DNA of 64,000 nt from Notospermus geniculatus (GCA_002633025.1 NMRB01001665.1:77535-141534), one strand, 5' to 3'. Positions 11,257 to 23,380 are shown, counted from the stretch's first letter. The notes: generated from the letters alone by a model not told the origin. Numbers and translations: made by a program.

Positions 11257-11837
11257 GACAGATCTGTTAGCGGTCATTTTATTTAGCTGTGGTCAACAAG
11301 AGGCACTCGAAATGATGTTTGAGCCATTTCATCAAGCAAAAGCTCGGGATGAGAATTACGTTAGCACGAAAGCACGAAGTACTGAGGCACCACATGGTAC
11401 ACATGAGGCTAACTGAACCACATCTGGAACGTCTGGTCGATGAATTCGGTCATGAGTAGTGGAGGGTGACTAAGGTAGGGCAAGGTACCAGACGGCAGAT
11501 GATGGAGATGTCTTTAGGCCTACACTAGGGCTCCTCTGATCACAGGGTAATACATGTATTTGAAATCAGTCAAAATACCCCTGGAATTAAACTAGTAAAT
11601 ATCAAGTGGATGACAGGATGATGACACCATGTTAACATGCTGTCGACACCGTGTCAAGATGGTGCTAACACCATGTTGAATCTGAGCAGCCTGTTTAGGG
11701 TCCAGGTCAACAGATCTGTAACACTAACACAACACTGACACCTAACATGCAACACACACGGAATTGTGAAGTCACCCATTGTCTTTTGGACTTTGATACC
11801 TAATCGTAGGTCTATGGAGTTGTATGTCTAGAAAAGC

Positions 11838-12005
11838 ATGTCAGGCGGACTTGCATTCCGAGGAAAGCAGGTCCGGCGGACTTGCGTTCCGAGGAAAGCG
11901 GGTCCGGCGGACTTGCATTCCGAGGAAAGCAGGTCCGGCGGGCTTGCATTCCTAGAAAAACGGGTCCGGCGGGCTTGCATTCCTAGGAAAGCGGGTCCGA
12001 CGGAG
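11838..12005. repeat. 31-bp tandem repeat
   Basis: About five and a half units of GGTCCGGCGGACTTGCATTC + CGAGGAAAGCA. The 31-bp period cycles through all frames, so both strands stay open; the resulting reading frames are not genes. Weaker GGTCCTAGGA repeats follow at 12335-12425. Confidence 0.9.
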
Positions 12006-12165
12006 GAGCTGATGTATCGACGCCTGAAAGGGCAAGTCAACGATGCACTTTTATTACATGACATTTTACCGAGGGTGATCTTGACTATATCCCCGCAGGG
12101 ACCAAATCACGGCCCCATTTTCATCATGTCGTGCTTGGCGCAAGTTTTCAAATTGCAACACCTCA

Positions 12166-12241
12166 CTGCGAATGAAAAATATGTGCAGAATGTACATCAT
12201 GTGCATAACTCAAAGTATTCTGCGCATATTTTTCATTCGCA
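12166..12241. repeat. Short palindrome
   Basis: CACTGCGAATGAAAAATATG at the left and CATATTTTTCATTCGCACTG at the right enclose a 30-40 bp centre. Probably the remains of a fold-back element. Confidence 0.7.
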
Positions 12242-13939
12242 CTGATGTATATCAACCCTGAAATTTTCTTTAATTTTGAGTAGGACTTGGGATCCTTGAT
12301 TTCTATCGTAACGGAAGTCCGCCTGGGACCACTGTTTCTAAATGTTGGACCTCTGTTCCTAAGAAAGTGCAGTCCTAGGACTATGGTTCCTAGGAATCTT
12401 GGTCCTAGGACTACAGTTTCCTAGATCTAAATGAGACGGAAGGAATAGCCCTGACTTGACTGGAAAACCAAACGAAATTCATTTTGGAAAATGCTCGGTA
12501 ACTTCTGTTCACCACGGAATTTTTTAAACCTGAAAAAATAATTTTGCTGGGAAACAAACAGGCTTTGAAGTGACGTTGGTTTCACTTCTAAAAAATATGC
12601 GATTGAAAATCACACTTTTTTATGGAAATTTCAAACTTCTGTCAAAAATACAACTCATGCAAGTTCATGATATTTTTGGTCTCAAAATGTGTCTTGATGC
12701 CTTAAGTAATTGCCGTAAAAAGCAAAGCTTGTTCCGCTGAAGATTTTGGGAAATATTTAAGTTTATTAGCTGTGCATTTACTTTTGATTAAGGGTGTACG
12801 TAGATGCACGATGGTTCAATGCATTTAGGCCTTGCGTTACGCCTTGTAGCGTTGGGCATTTTCAGTAAAAACTTAAGGAGTTTCCTCAGAAACCTTCTCT
12901 GGACAAGATTGCGCAATCACTTACCAAACCAATTTAGATTAAATCTGTTTGTAATGGTCGCTCCGATTGGCTGAGATGTGTGGCATAATTGATAACTGCC
13001 TGTAACTGACATCCTTAGAATTTAAGGAAGTTTCTTAGACTTGAGGGAAAATACATCCCTAAGTTTACCTTAAGACGTTTTATGCATATCACTTAAGAAA
13101 TGTCCTTCTGGAAGGAATCCTTAGCGGTATCAAGGGAAAAACTGAGTTAAGGATTAAGATGTTTTATGCATACGGCCCCTGGTCGCAAGGCCGATCGCCC
13201 AGAAAATCGCTCAAAAAATCGCTAGTGTGCGGAGCCCTTATATAAGGCATAGTTAAGCGCTGAAACTTCGCATGAGAATTAAGGAGGACTGGAAAGGATG
13301 TATCGATGGTGAAATCGGTCACATTGCCGAGCGGTTTATTATGACCACACCACCACTCAGTGGTGTGGTCAGTATTGTTTTCGCAGGACGCAAATTTTTT
13401 CTCTACCACTTTACCTCCACGTTTTCGGTCAAACTAGGGCATGCACGTCAAATCTGACTTGCTCAGTCTAAAGATTTTGTTCTCTCGCGATGAAGATTCC
13501 TGTGAACTTTCATTCCATTTTGGCTGAGATAATGAACTTTTTCAGCTAAATAAATCGGGATCGCCGTAGTCTATAAATAGAATCGGAGTCTATAAATAGA
13601 ACCGTGCTTGGTACACGAGATCTATGCATGGCACGACGTCGTGCCTGTGTAGGCCTACATTCTGATCAATCGTTTGGCAGTTCGTCGTACTAGTATCTAC
13701 AGCATTCGAACACCGCCATCTTACGTCAACATAACAAACCAGCTTCTAGCCAAAACATTTGTGGTGTGGTCATGAATTCACTTTAAGTGAATTCTCAGTT
13801 CTAGTTTGTAAATTTAGATTTAGTTCCAAACTTATGAATTGATGACGTCACAATGACGTCGCGGACTTACCCAAACTGCATCATAGCAACGCCACCACGC
13901 GTTGCCGTTGAAGTGTAGCGCACGTCACTGGTCTTGCAC

Positions 13940-14030
13940 GTCTTGGTGCCGTTGCACGTCTGGTTGGTTCAGGGTGGAATGATCGTTGCTTCGCAATCCA
14001 GGGCCCCGGGTTCGAATCCCGTCCGCTTTT
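13940..14030 (+). mobile_element. tRNA-derived SINE-like promoter unit
   Basis: GGTTCGAATCC is a good pol III B box, with an A-box-like TGGTTGGTTCAGGG about 35 bp upstream, followed by CTTTTTCCCCTTTTTG, a pol III terminator. The acceptor stem does not close, so this is a SINE head or decayed tRNA rather than a working tRNA. Confidence 0.45.
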
Positions 14031-14114
14031 TCCCCTTTTTGTCTTTTCTTCTTCTTTCATCATCATTTGTATTTTTTTCTTTTTTCTCCTCATTAAAGCT
14101 GAACTTAATAGATA

Positions 14115-15046
14115 CAGTAAACCTCGCGTAAGTCGCCGGCGCCTAACCCGCCAAAGTGTTTAAGTCGACACAGCTGAAAAGGTCCCAATTTCTTGTAATG
14201 ATATTTGCCATTAAGTTACCTTCGCTAAGTCGCCATTTCTAAGTCGTCAAAGTGCCTAAGTCGTCGTATATATCCTGGTCCCTACTACGTAAAAACAATG
14301 CTTTTCGCCTTGCGTAAGTCGACACGCGACGATCGCGGCACAGCTACGAATGGTAAGTTATAAATGGGGAATCCACATCACTTTCGCAAAATCAATTCTA
14401 CTTTGACATCGCGCTGCATGTCTGTAGTCAAGATATTTGACTCGTACAACAGTGGAAACTATTTCATTTTCCCTAGGAATCCACTGCCGATTTACTGCTT
14501 TGCAACCTGCTACCTGCGATTGAATACGACCGCAAGGAACCGATACCGGTCGCTGACCTAAAATTAATTAATCACATTTTCGCCTTTGGTGGAAACAAAA
14601 ATATTTTTCGCGGAAATAATGTCTAGCTCGTCCACGACGGCCATCGAGCGCCCAGTTGCAAAGCAAGTCGCAAAGCAATAGCCTGATCAGGTTGAATATC
14701 ACAGGTGGTTTCCAAGGATTTGACTGGTTTCCTGCTTTGACACCAAGTCCAAAAGATTTGAATAGGCCCTACCGTGGCCAGTGGCCAGCTCTAAGGAGCA
14801 AAACAGGCAATCAACGAAACCATGTTGCCAAGGTGAGGTTAACAAAGGCCAACATTTGAAATGTACAAGTAATGTCGCAAATTTATGAGTCGTAAGTCGC
14901 CAAAACGGCCTGTTACAGGCTTAAGTCGTCAAAATGGCGGCTTGTATGTAAGTTGTCGAAATGTCGACTTATGCATAGCTCGTCAGATCTCTAAGTCGCC
15001 ATAAAAATCATGGTCCCGAAAGTGTCGACTTACGCGAGGTTTACTG
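14115..15046. mobile_element. pogo/Tigger-like non-autonomous element, 932 bp
   Basis: Begins CAGTAAACCTCGCGTAAGTC and ends GACTTACGCGAGGTTTACTG, with TA on both sides (14113-14114 and 15047-15048). CAGT...ACTG termini with TA duplications are typical of pogo/Tigger elements of the Tc1/mariner group. AAGTCG(C/T)C motifs recur in both subterminal regions. No transposase frame is visible. Confidence 0.8.
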
Positions 15047-15218
15047 TATTTATCAACTGTGGAAGATGTGTTTTTGACATGTATGAAAAAATAAATTTGC
15101 TAATTTGTTATGAAAGCTTGTACTTTTACTAATTTTACATATTTTATCATCAACTCTTTTAGGCTGCTTATGCTTCTATCTTATGGGCTGGAAGTGAGAA
15201 GACATGCAATGCATAACT

Positions 15219-15362
15219 TCATGTATGAACTCCGGTAACAACCTCAAAATAATCATAGTTGTCTGGCGGTTGCTGCGATTCTTGGGGTTCATTCTGGTTC
15301 TGGGTGGATCTGGATGGTGCCTTTTCAGCTGAACGTCCGGTTGGAACAATCTGCTCTTGAGC
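15219..15362 (-). CDS. Possible 3' terminal exon, tyrosine-containing tail
   Basis: The minus strand has a strong acceptor (TTGTTCTCCTCTTCAG) followed by 47 codons and TGA. The peptide begins AQEQIVPTGRSAEKAPSRS and ends NYDYFEVVTGVHT. It is Gln/Pro/Ser-rich and hydrophilic, with a NYDYFEV motif like an SH2-binding tail. It could end the mosaic receptor-like gene whose exons lie at 21149-30634 on the same strand, but it starts in phase 0 and no transmembrane exon links them. No homology recognised. Confidence 0.3.
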   Translation of the reverse strand, partial: AQEQIVPTGRSAEKAPSRSTQNQNEPQESQQPPDNYDYFEVVTGVHT

Positions 15363-16065
15363 CTGAAGAGGAGAACAAAGCATAATGGAAACGATAAGAA
15401 TAAAGGGCCTACTCTTGTGCAGAAAGCACGGCGCACACGAGCGACTAAAATGGGGGCGACTACCGATACGACTACTAGGTCGCATGCGATAATTACCTTT
15501 GNTACGTGCACGCGTCTCGTTACTGTGGTTTCCTTTTGTAGGCCTCGACCACGTCGACGTGCATGGCTTAATTTTTAAGGGAATTCCTATTATACTCCAA
15601 ATTAGGGTTCCAACCAATCAAATTTCGTTCCGGACCTTTTCCACTGTATGCATTGACTTCTAACAGTCGTGATTTGGCAGCTGTGCCGAGATCTTTTCTG
15701 TTCAAGAGCGTGGTGGCAAGTGAAACCAACTGTGACCGTCCGAGAGGGTGTATGGTTTTCAGAGGTAGTTTGGAAGTGCCTTCTGGCTGTTCGTAATTTC
15801 TACCTCTGCCGCTTGGGGTTTATATCTATTAAGTTCAGCTTTAAGTTATTTTTCGAGATGTTGCAATTGCTACCATATGCGAAATAAATCATTCAATTAA
15901 GGCACAGGATAGCCAAGAATTGCGGCTGATCTTAGGGGTCCGGCAGTCAGTATTTCCGCTATGGGCCTAACCCTAATTCTGATGGCAATGTATCAAAAAC
16001 TGCCGTAACAAGAGCAGTACCTGGTTTTACCCATGTAAAGCAATAATGGCCTAGACTGATAACTG

Positions 16066-16114
16066 TTTCCCTGGCTTCAGGGACATCAATGTGTCCACTG
16101 AAGCCAGGGAAACA
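16066..16114. repeat. Perfect short hairpin
   Basis: TGTTTCCCTGGCTTCAG and CTGAAGCCAGGGAAACA are exact inverted repeats around GGGACATCAATGTGTCCA. The surrounding 15400-17080 holds no gene I can support; the overlapping open frames at 16051-16510 on both strands are unconvincing. Confidence 0.6.
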
Positions 16115-17582
16115 GCCCAGCGCGCCCCCAAAACACAGCCAACACACAACACAGCCCCTTGCCCTGTTCCCTCACTCTGGATCGAGGATAGTTCGGTGAT
16201 TTTTCCCAGAGTAAGAGGGAAACAACTGACCTCCACCTTCTCCATCCTTGCACCCAGGGTCTTCACAACCGTCTCCCCTTCTGGCGCTTGGTTCAGACCC
16301 TGGCGACATCCATGCCATTTCGTTGGGGGAGCAGCGGAGCGCTGGACTCCGCCTAATCCAGCCAATCCCAGCAAAGCTTCTATCCCGTCTTGGTCATATC
16401 CAAAAATGGCGGCTCTAAAATTTTTTCGATTAGCTGACAAACTCGCTGTATGTTTTAATGTTGCTGAATTAACATCACGACCAAATGATTCTCACGGATT
16501 ATCGAGATAAAGAGTAGGCCTACGTACCAATGGGTTCAAAACACGAAGGCATGATCCAGTTCATGTGTTTGGGGTAGCTGTCATTCGACAGCGTGCATAA
16601 ATTATGGGATGAGATACAACGCTATGAGACTGGTATCCGGTAACTCGTTACACCAGATATATGTGCAGGCGTTGTAGCACTAGGCGCGGTGTTTGGTGAT
16701 TACATTAATACATCAAGTGTCATTTCCCCACTGCATTGCATGGATTATGTGTGATTTAACAATTGGCGAGTACACATGAGGGAATGTCCCTCTAATCCAC
16801 CGAAACGGGGTGGATGTCCTCAGGGCATTGAGGGACCGTAAATGACATGAGATTCTCAGGATGATGTGGTTTGGATGTGCAGATAGAGACCTGTATCGAC
16901 GGTAAGTCCAATACACTTTACAATCAAGAGGGCCTACCCGGAGGGCAAATCAGAACATTTTTGCTGGACTCGACGTTTTGAGCCATTTCGAGAAAATGTT
17001 AAGGGACAAGGCCTGTTATCGTACCCGCAAATTCATCTGAGGTGGCCTTGTAGCGTGCAGTACGCCAGGTGCGACTCTCAGTACTTTTTATTGCCCCGTA
17101 TTCTAGAAGCCTCCTTAACTCTCGGGTCCACTTTAAAGCTGAACTGCATGGACAAAAAGTGGAGATTCCAGCTTTGAAAAAAGACCGCCACGCCACGGTG
17201 GTGGTCAAGAGAAATGCAAACGACCATAAGGCACTTCCAAAACACCTCCAGAACATGATAGACTACAAGGTTATTCGGTGGAGGCACTGTATCACCCTGG
17301 GTCTGTCAGTGGAGCAACATCGAGAGATGGCGTTCAATGACGTCTGCAGGTCGACGGGATTATGTTCTTTCCGAACCAGAGTGTAAAGTTGGTCACCATA
17401 TTCTATAGTATTCACTTCTTGTTGACATTTTTATGGTGTTATCCAAGCACCAGTTGAAAACATTTATGCATTCAAAAACAACAACACCCATTTGACGTAC
17501 ATCAACGTCATCAGATATCGTTACATTACGTTGATGACAATTCTTATTTTATTCATTTGGCCATAATTACGTAGTCAATTCA

Positions 17583-18071
17583 ATATTCTTTCCACAAATA
17601 CACACATCGCGCGAGTCGTGTATGTAGGCCTATTATTGGTCAGATCAAGTGCATTGCGTTTCTGTGAAAATATATTCAAATAACGCAAAAATCTATGGCC
17701 AAAGAAATCAAATATGATTTATATGCAACATGTTTGCAATGATACCAAATGGAGTTTCTGAAACTCAGACCAGTGGTGAATTATTTGTTGATGCCGAAGT
17801 TTTTGCACTGTAGCATAAATTTCAACTCTGCGCAAGCACTAAAGAACCCTGACCAACCCCATACTCAGGTTCCTACGGATCGTAAGTCTATCAGGCTCTG
17901 TCACTTGAACACTATATCTTGATGTGTCTCAATATTGAAAGCCTGGGATTGAATACAGTGGCGCCACAAAGTAGGCCGGCAGTCTTTCATGTTCTGGAGA
18001 ACATTTGAAGGGCGTTCGCATTTCTGTAGACCACCATACTGCGGCGCTGTGGTTTTTGTTCATGCAGTTCA
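17583..18071 (-). mobile_element. Dispersed repeat, candidate solo LTR (copy 2)
   Basis: Second copy of the repeat at 1-487, roughly 85-90% similar by eye, ending at the same GTTCAGCTT point. No gag follows, so if the repeat is an LTR this is a solo LTR. No clear target duplication was found. Confidence 0.5.
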
Positions 18072-18149
18072 GCTTGAAGCCTTTGTAATCTGCCTTGCAA
18101 ACAATAGTTATGGTTTCTGATCTCAAGATCGGAAACCATATTGTGTTTG

Positions 18150-18220
18150 GTCATGGTGTCTGTGTGTGTGTGTGGGTGTGTGTGTGTCTGTCTGTCTGCC
18201 TGTGTGTCTGTTCAGTCTGT
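18150..18220. repeat. TG/TCTG microsatellite
   Basis: Runs of TGTGTG and TCTGTCTG over about 65 bp, at the edge of the GATATC-rich repeat. Confidence 0.8.
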
Positions 18221-18239
18221 CACACCTGTAACTTTGTTC

Positions 18240-18965
18240 CTGCAAGAGCTACAGACCTGATGTGACCTACCCCCAAGTAACATGACCTGAGCTACAAGAT
18301 GGAATGAAAATTTCCGGTCTCCGACACCTGGTTCATGGTGAAATTGATATATCAAAAGTTGAGATTTTGTCTGTCACACTTTTGTTTCTTGAATAACTTG
18401 TGTCCGAGGCCAGCTGGAGCACTAGTAACAAGTTCCTTCCCTATGTTTATGGCCCTTGGCAAGATACTGGCATCAACGAACTTATTGTCCAGTGTCAGTA
18501 TCATAATGATATTGATATATCAAATTTGATATTTTGACATATCGGGAAATCTGCCGCAGTAAGCAACTTGAAACTGGTATCACAACATCATAGCTCATCC
18601 ACGGATGTTATTGCAACTGAAATTTTCTGTTTGCACCTGTTCGGTCGCATGATATTTGCTGATATCATGGTGAGATTTGATATTCAAATTTGATAACATG
18701 ACATAAGTCAGAATCTCGTGATGGTAGAAGCCTAAAACCTTCACCTATACCTAGGTTATCAAGGATGAGCATTCAGATTACGCAATGACCTTGAAGGTCA
18801 GAGGTCAAGGTCAAGGTCAGACAGTTCTAAAGCGCAAATCTCCTCGGAATTTCACGAGAAAACGAATTAGAAGCCTGAATTAACCATCCCCGACAGGCTT
18901 ATATCAGGGATCCTGTTCCAGTTACGCAATACTTCTCAAGGTCAGAGGTCAAGGTCACAGTTAAC
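18240..18965. repeat. GATATC/AAGGTCA-rich interspersed repeat (second copy)
   Basis: Same family as the insertion in gag at 1203-1960, inverted relative to it. It shares GATATCATGGTGA-type blocks, CCTA(A/G)GTTATCAAGGATGA and the AAGGTCAGAGGTCAAGGTCA motif at 18793 and 18939. Confidence 0.6.
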
Positions 18966-19439
18966 TAGCTCTGAGTAGTAAACTTCTCATCGGAAACCAT
19001 TGACATCGCTCCGATGTCCTGCTCTTGTTAACCTTAGAGTTGAGGAAGCTTCTAGAATACGGCCCTATGGATCCGCTGATGCGAAAAAAAGAAAGTGTAT
19101 ATATTCTAATGAGATGCTTTATATTAATTATTGACCATTTATGGCGATATGCACTCAACTGAAGTTTCTTGGAATTACATCAAGACAGCGGAAATCAAGG
19201 TGATTGTAGGACCACACTTCACGACACTTCAGCTCAGCTGGAAAAAAGAACAGGAGAACACGTTACTATGCTTGCGTCCACATTAAAAGAAAAAAAATAT
19301 TGCTGCGGTGGGCTTAAGGAATAGGAGCAGTCAGCCAAACGATGGCAGCACAGTTCTAGCGGACCAATACAAAAGAAACTTCTCTTGTTTTATGCTCAAT
19401 CAGGAATGAATATGTCCGCTATATGCATTGGATTGGGCC

Positions 19440-20050
19440 CTAGTGACACACTTTGGTCACCTCACTGACAGATCCTATTAAAATCGAGTCGGAGTGTCTT
19501 GGTTGCAACACGAAACCCGCTAAAATGGTGGCGCTAAAATGTAAAGTCCAAACCCGAGGGTTTGGACGGAATTGTTGCTCCAACCGAGCGGGTTTGGTGT
19601 CACAACCAAGACCCGGCGCCGAGGGTTTAATTTCTATTCTAAAATACCTCAAACTAAACATTCCAATTAAGGTTCAGTGCAGTTTGATTGTAAATAAGGG
19701 ATGTTCAGAGTCAATCCGACCCGGCATCCGGATAAAGGAGGACGCGACGTCAGTGAATCACGCACTGTGTAACAACCGGTACATCGTGTACATCCGTGTG
19801 CAACGTTCACAGCAAGCTGCAAGAGTCGAAATGAGATAGCAGGGCGCTTTCCGCAGCGGACTTTCTGCCGGATATTTAGCTAATGATACAAACATGGCTG
19901 GGATAGATCTCTGAGTGTCCATCTCGCCGACATTCTTTGCACTACCTCGCTGACTGGAAGCGAGAAATGGTGGACGCCATTTTGGAAACTCTGAGCGGGG
20001 TTCTTGGTTGTGTCACCCAAACCCGCTGCATTCAGAGTGTGGCAAATGCA
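19440..20050. repeat. Dispersed repeat with CAACCAAGA/CGGGTTT blocks (copy 1)
   Basis: Contains GGTTGCAACACGAAACCCGC, GGACGCGACGTCAGTGAATC and CTTGGTTGTGTCACCCAAAC. All three occur reversed between 55670 and 57010, in the matching inverted order, so both are copies of one element. No protein is recognised. Confidence 0.65.
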
Positions 20051-20625
20051 TTATCCATTTTGAAAAATACGCAGACCTAAGCCGGATATTTTAGAATTAC
20101 GATCCCCACCCCACCTCCTCCCTTGCCTAAAAAAAACGGTTTTTCCAGCGTTTTGGTTCGTTTTTGCTGAATTTCTTCGCAACTTACTTTTTATAATCTT
20201 TCCGTCCCTCCTACAGATATAACGAGTCTTTCCCTCGTACCAATTCCTTCCTTGATCCACCCTCGTCTTGTCCGGTTTCAGGCACGTAGCTTTAAAGAGA
20301 GGTTAGAGGTTAGCGTAGCAGTTGTCCGAACTGCCCAACTCAAAATGATTTCTGTAAAGTACCAACGCTCGTCTAATGCTCCGCTTCTGGTTGTCTGAGC
20401 ATGCCCCGTACTTTTTTCTCAGTAAGGTATAAGAATAACTCGCTCGGGTCAACTGTGAACTTGCGTTTTCTACTCACAGTACCCGAAGACATGGAGGGTT
20501 GAGCCATTGCCTCGCGCCTGTGAAGTGACTTTATCAGTGGAACACAAGCTCTTTTATGAGGAAAAAAATTCTACGTAACACCCTTTGACAACCTACATGT
20601 AGACGTTGGAAAAAAAGAAAAGGGC

Positions 20626-20700
20626 ACCAGCACGGGGATCGAACTCAGAGCATTCCATGCAGTAGACATCTGCCGTTCCACTACACCACAAAGGCGGTTG
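20626..20700 (-). mobile_element. tRNA-like SINE fragment
   Basis: The minus strand reads TGGTGTAGTGGAACGGCAGA (A-box-like), then 30 bp later GAGTTCGATCCCC (B box). The acceptor stem does not pair convincingly, so a SINE head or tRNA relic is more likely than a functional tRNA. Confidence 0.5.
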
Positions 20701-21148
20701 ATGTCGGCGTTGATTTTCAATCACACTTCAGACTTGAATTAAATCGCAATACAGTAAAGTATTCAAGACTGAACGGACTTCATTATCAGGGGACCGCGAT
20801 TAGCCCAAGGGAATTTAGTCCCCTTTCACCTCTTATGAAGGCTACGAATAGTCGCCCGGTCAGGACATTTATCTCTAGAGACAGGGGTCCGTAGGACCAT
20901 CGCCCCTGGCGGAGCTTATCGCCTGTCCCTAGGGACCATGGCGGACTGTATTGCCTGGCACAAGGGTCACCCATCCACATAGGCCCCTACTGACCGCGAT
21001 CTACGTTGCTTAAACTTCTAGCTCCGAGGCGAACGCGCCAACCACTTGGCCATAAACGAAATCCTCCATGGCCGGCTGGTTCGTGCCGTATACATGTAGT
21101 AGTTGAAAGGTGTTCATTGCAGAGAACATCAGACATCAGATTACTTAC

Positions 21149-21331
21149 CTATACAGTAACCCCACTTCTTGTCTTTATCGTAATCCTCGGTTGTGGCGCA
21201 CCATGACGTATAATGTGTATAGTCCATATTTTTAGTCTTTGGAAGGCATGCCTTCTGCCATTTCCCCTTATATTTGAAGGGTAAAACACACTCTCCGCGT
21301 CTGTTGGCAAGGGTTGCCTGCATCTTCAGGT
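21149..21331 (-). CDS. Fibronectin type II domain exon
   Basis: A 183-bp exon: acceptor GATTACCCAG before 21331 and donor GTAAGT after 21149, phase 1-1. The peptide contains GECVLPFKYKGKWQKACLP and then SWCATTEDYDKDKKWGYC. This is a fibronectin II module: C-V-L-P-F, K-W-x-x-C, W-C-A-T-T, K-W-G-Y-C, with all four cysteines present. FN2 modules are extracellular and often bind collagen or carbohydrate. Symmetric 1-1 exons are usual for shuffled extracellular modules and match the phases of the other exons on this strand up to 30634. Confidence 0.85.
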
Positions 21332-21429
21332 CTGGGTAATCAAGAAAATAGATGTTTGGACGAGTCGGCCATTTTTTCACAGAGGCAAAACAAACACTGA
21401 TGATGCTTCATTGGCTGGTCTCCATAAAA

Positions 21430-21695
21430 ATTAGCAAATGCTTTTACTTAAGATTTGTACAGCGAAGTTCAGTGTAAATGTACTACTACAAAACTTAAAG
21501 CAATGCTTTTACTTGAGATTCGTACAGCGAGGTTCAGTGTAAATGTACTACATAACTTGAAGCAAATGTTTTTACTGAAGATTTGTACAGCGAGGATCAT
21601 GTAAATGTACTGCAAAACCTGAAGCAAATGCTTTTACGTAAGACTTGTACACCAAAGTTCAGTGTAAATGTGCTGCAAAACTTGAAGTTAAAACA
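21430..21695. repeat. Tandem repeat, about 66-bp unit, four copies
   Basis: Units of GCAAATGCTTTTACTTAAGA, then TTGTACAGCGAGGTTCAGTG, then TAAATGTACTAC(A)AAACTTGAA. They begin near 21437, 21502, 21562 and 21625. They lie in the presumed intron just upstream of the FN2 exon. Confidence 0.85.
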
Positions 21696-22005
21696 TCCTT
21701 TTTACGAATATCAACCATTATGTGCTCCACTGTGCCAGGCAAAAAGACTTTCATTGTGCCATATCTCGGCTCCAGCCATGCCAGGTGTGTAGGGCACACC
21801 CAATAGTGTGAAAATATGACTCGTATTCCTGGACCCAAGGTTGGATCAGCAAGTGAATAAAAGTCCGTTTTTACTTTCCTGATTTTAATTACTATTTTGC
21901 CAAAATTAAGCCAAAGCTGAGTGCATATTAATGAAATATTGCAGTATTGATTGTGTTATGTGAGACATTTTCATGGCAAGTTTTAATGGAGAACCGATTT
22001 GTTTA

Positions 22006-22136
22006 GGCCGGGTTTACATAGAGGTATACGGTATACGGACACGCAGACGAACAAAGGTTCCATGGTCATGAACGCTTTATTAGACCATTGTTCGCCAGCG
22101 TGCAAGTGTACCGTACACATCTATGTAAACCCGGCC
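22006..22136. mobile_element. 131-bp hairpin MITE, TTA duplication
   Basis: GGCCGGGTTTACATAGAGGT and the right end ATCTATGTAAACCCGGCC are inverted. Flanked by TTA at 22003-22005 and 22137-22139. A relative with decayed left end lies at 32237-32364. Confidence 0.85.
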
Positions 22137-22168
22137 TTAGAAACAAGTCCAATAGTCCAATGTAAATA

Positions 22169-22307
22169 AGGGAGGTTTAGAGATCAAACGATAAACGTAA
22201 ACATCACTTTTATACTGAAAATGCAATATAAAATCTGGTTAATGTGTAGTACGAAAAATAACGTCGTCGTAAAGTTTACGTTTATCGTTTGATTTGTAAA
22301 CCTCCCT
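22169..22307. mobile_element. Hairpin MITE with AGGGAGGTTT ends
   Basis: GATCAAACGATAAACGTAAA faces TTTACGTTTATCGTTTGAT; termini AGGGAGGTTTA and TAAACCTCCCT. Same terminal family as 39474-39593. Confidence 0.8.
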
Positions 22308-22387
22308 ATTTATACCAGATTACGTCTGGAGGTTACCTGTTTTTCAATGACACAAGTTCCGAACGCGACTCGGAGTTGGATTCGTAC

Positions 22388-22456
22388 AGTCTCGTATCCA
22401 GAGATTTGTTACGCTTGGTCGAGGTTGTAGGTCGCTCCACTAATCTCTGGAGACGG
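22388..22456 (+). repeat. Conserved 70-bp hairpin unit (copy 1 of 3)
   Basis: CCAGAGATTTGTTACGCT...GGTTGTAGGTCGCTCCACTAATCTCTGGAGACGG. The CCAGAGATT and AATCTCTGG ends pair. Near-identical copies lie at 50789-50857 (+) and 51404-51468 (-). Confidence 0.75.
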
Positions 22457-23208
22457 CTACGGACTACGTCGGGGTTTTCAAGACAGGTGCGTTACATACC
22501 GCGCATGAATATAGTACAGTATACTAATTTTTGACCGTTTCACCCAAGTTTGTATGGCGCTGTAAGTAGTGCTTTGTTTTTTCCTTAATAAATACAACAG
22601 TTCCCTCATAAAGTCTCCATTCACTTCAGGGATTTTGACTTGAAAATTTTGACCTGATTTGGACCCGAAGAAGACACCGGTGTGGGGTCGAAAATTCGCA
22701 AATAAAATGTATTGGATACGACTTTGATTTATTTATATTGGGTCCCTCATAAAAAGTTTGTGACATATTAGACTACAACACCGAAAAATTTCGAAAATGA
22801 AGCGTTTTTAAAAAGAGCGCCCCGAAAAAACCTTCCATTTGCCAGAGTCCCCAAGAACGTCGATGACGTCACACTAGGGTGACGTCATCCCTCGACCGCC
22901 GTCACGTATAGAGGAGCAGAAAGGGTAGCAAATTTTTGTCACACCTTGCATAGTCTTATAACAAGACAAAATGACTATCATTTTCTTCTTTAGAATGTCT
23001 ACTATATATGAATCTGGACGTTATACTTGTGAAATAATAGGGTAGCATGTCCTTTTAACCCCCGGGTTTGACCCCTTCCTGACTTTATCATTGGACCCAA
23101 GAACTGAGCTTTGTACAGGAGAATGGGGACCCGATGTACAGCGAACTTTTCAACAGTGGGATTTACACCCCATAAATGTATTACCAACAGATAGGAACAT
23201 GGTACACC

Positions 23209-23380
23209 TGTAAAGGGAAAGAATGTCCCCAGGAAAAACTGTCCCAGGAACAAAAGATCCTATTGTTACATTCTAATCTCTGGGGATTGGTTTTCTATAG
23301 TCATGCCGCTTATTCCGTCATTCAACAATAGAAGTGGACACTTTTTACAGGGGGACACTCTGTACCGTTACACCGCCTGA
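23209..23380 (+). mobile_element. 170-bp GGTGTAA-ended MITE (copy 1 of 4)
   Basis: Contains AAGGGAAAGAATGTCC, TCCCAGGAACAAAAGATCCT, TCAACAATAGAAGTGGACAC and a TACCGTTACACCG end. Other copies: 31545-31712, 61105-61278 (inverted) and 62374-62546. The 23209, 61105 and 62374 copies are almost identical, so the family was recently active. Confidence 0.85.

Noticed and set aside
11828-12245. Open frames on both strands, 78 and 135 codons
   Set aside because: They arise from the 31-bp tandem repeat, which cycles through all frames; no domain or start context.
16051-16510. Overlapping 129- and 139-codon frames
   Set aside because: No recognised domain, no splice or start context, and a hairpin lies at one edge.
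20186-20248. Possible 63-bp minus-strand exon before GTAAGTTGCG
   Set aside because: The donor is good but the acceptor lacks a pyrimidine tract and the peptide is not recognised.
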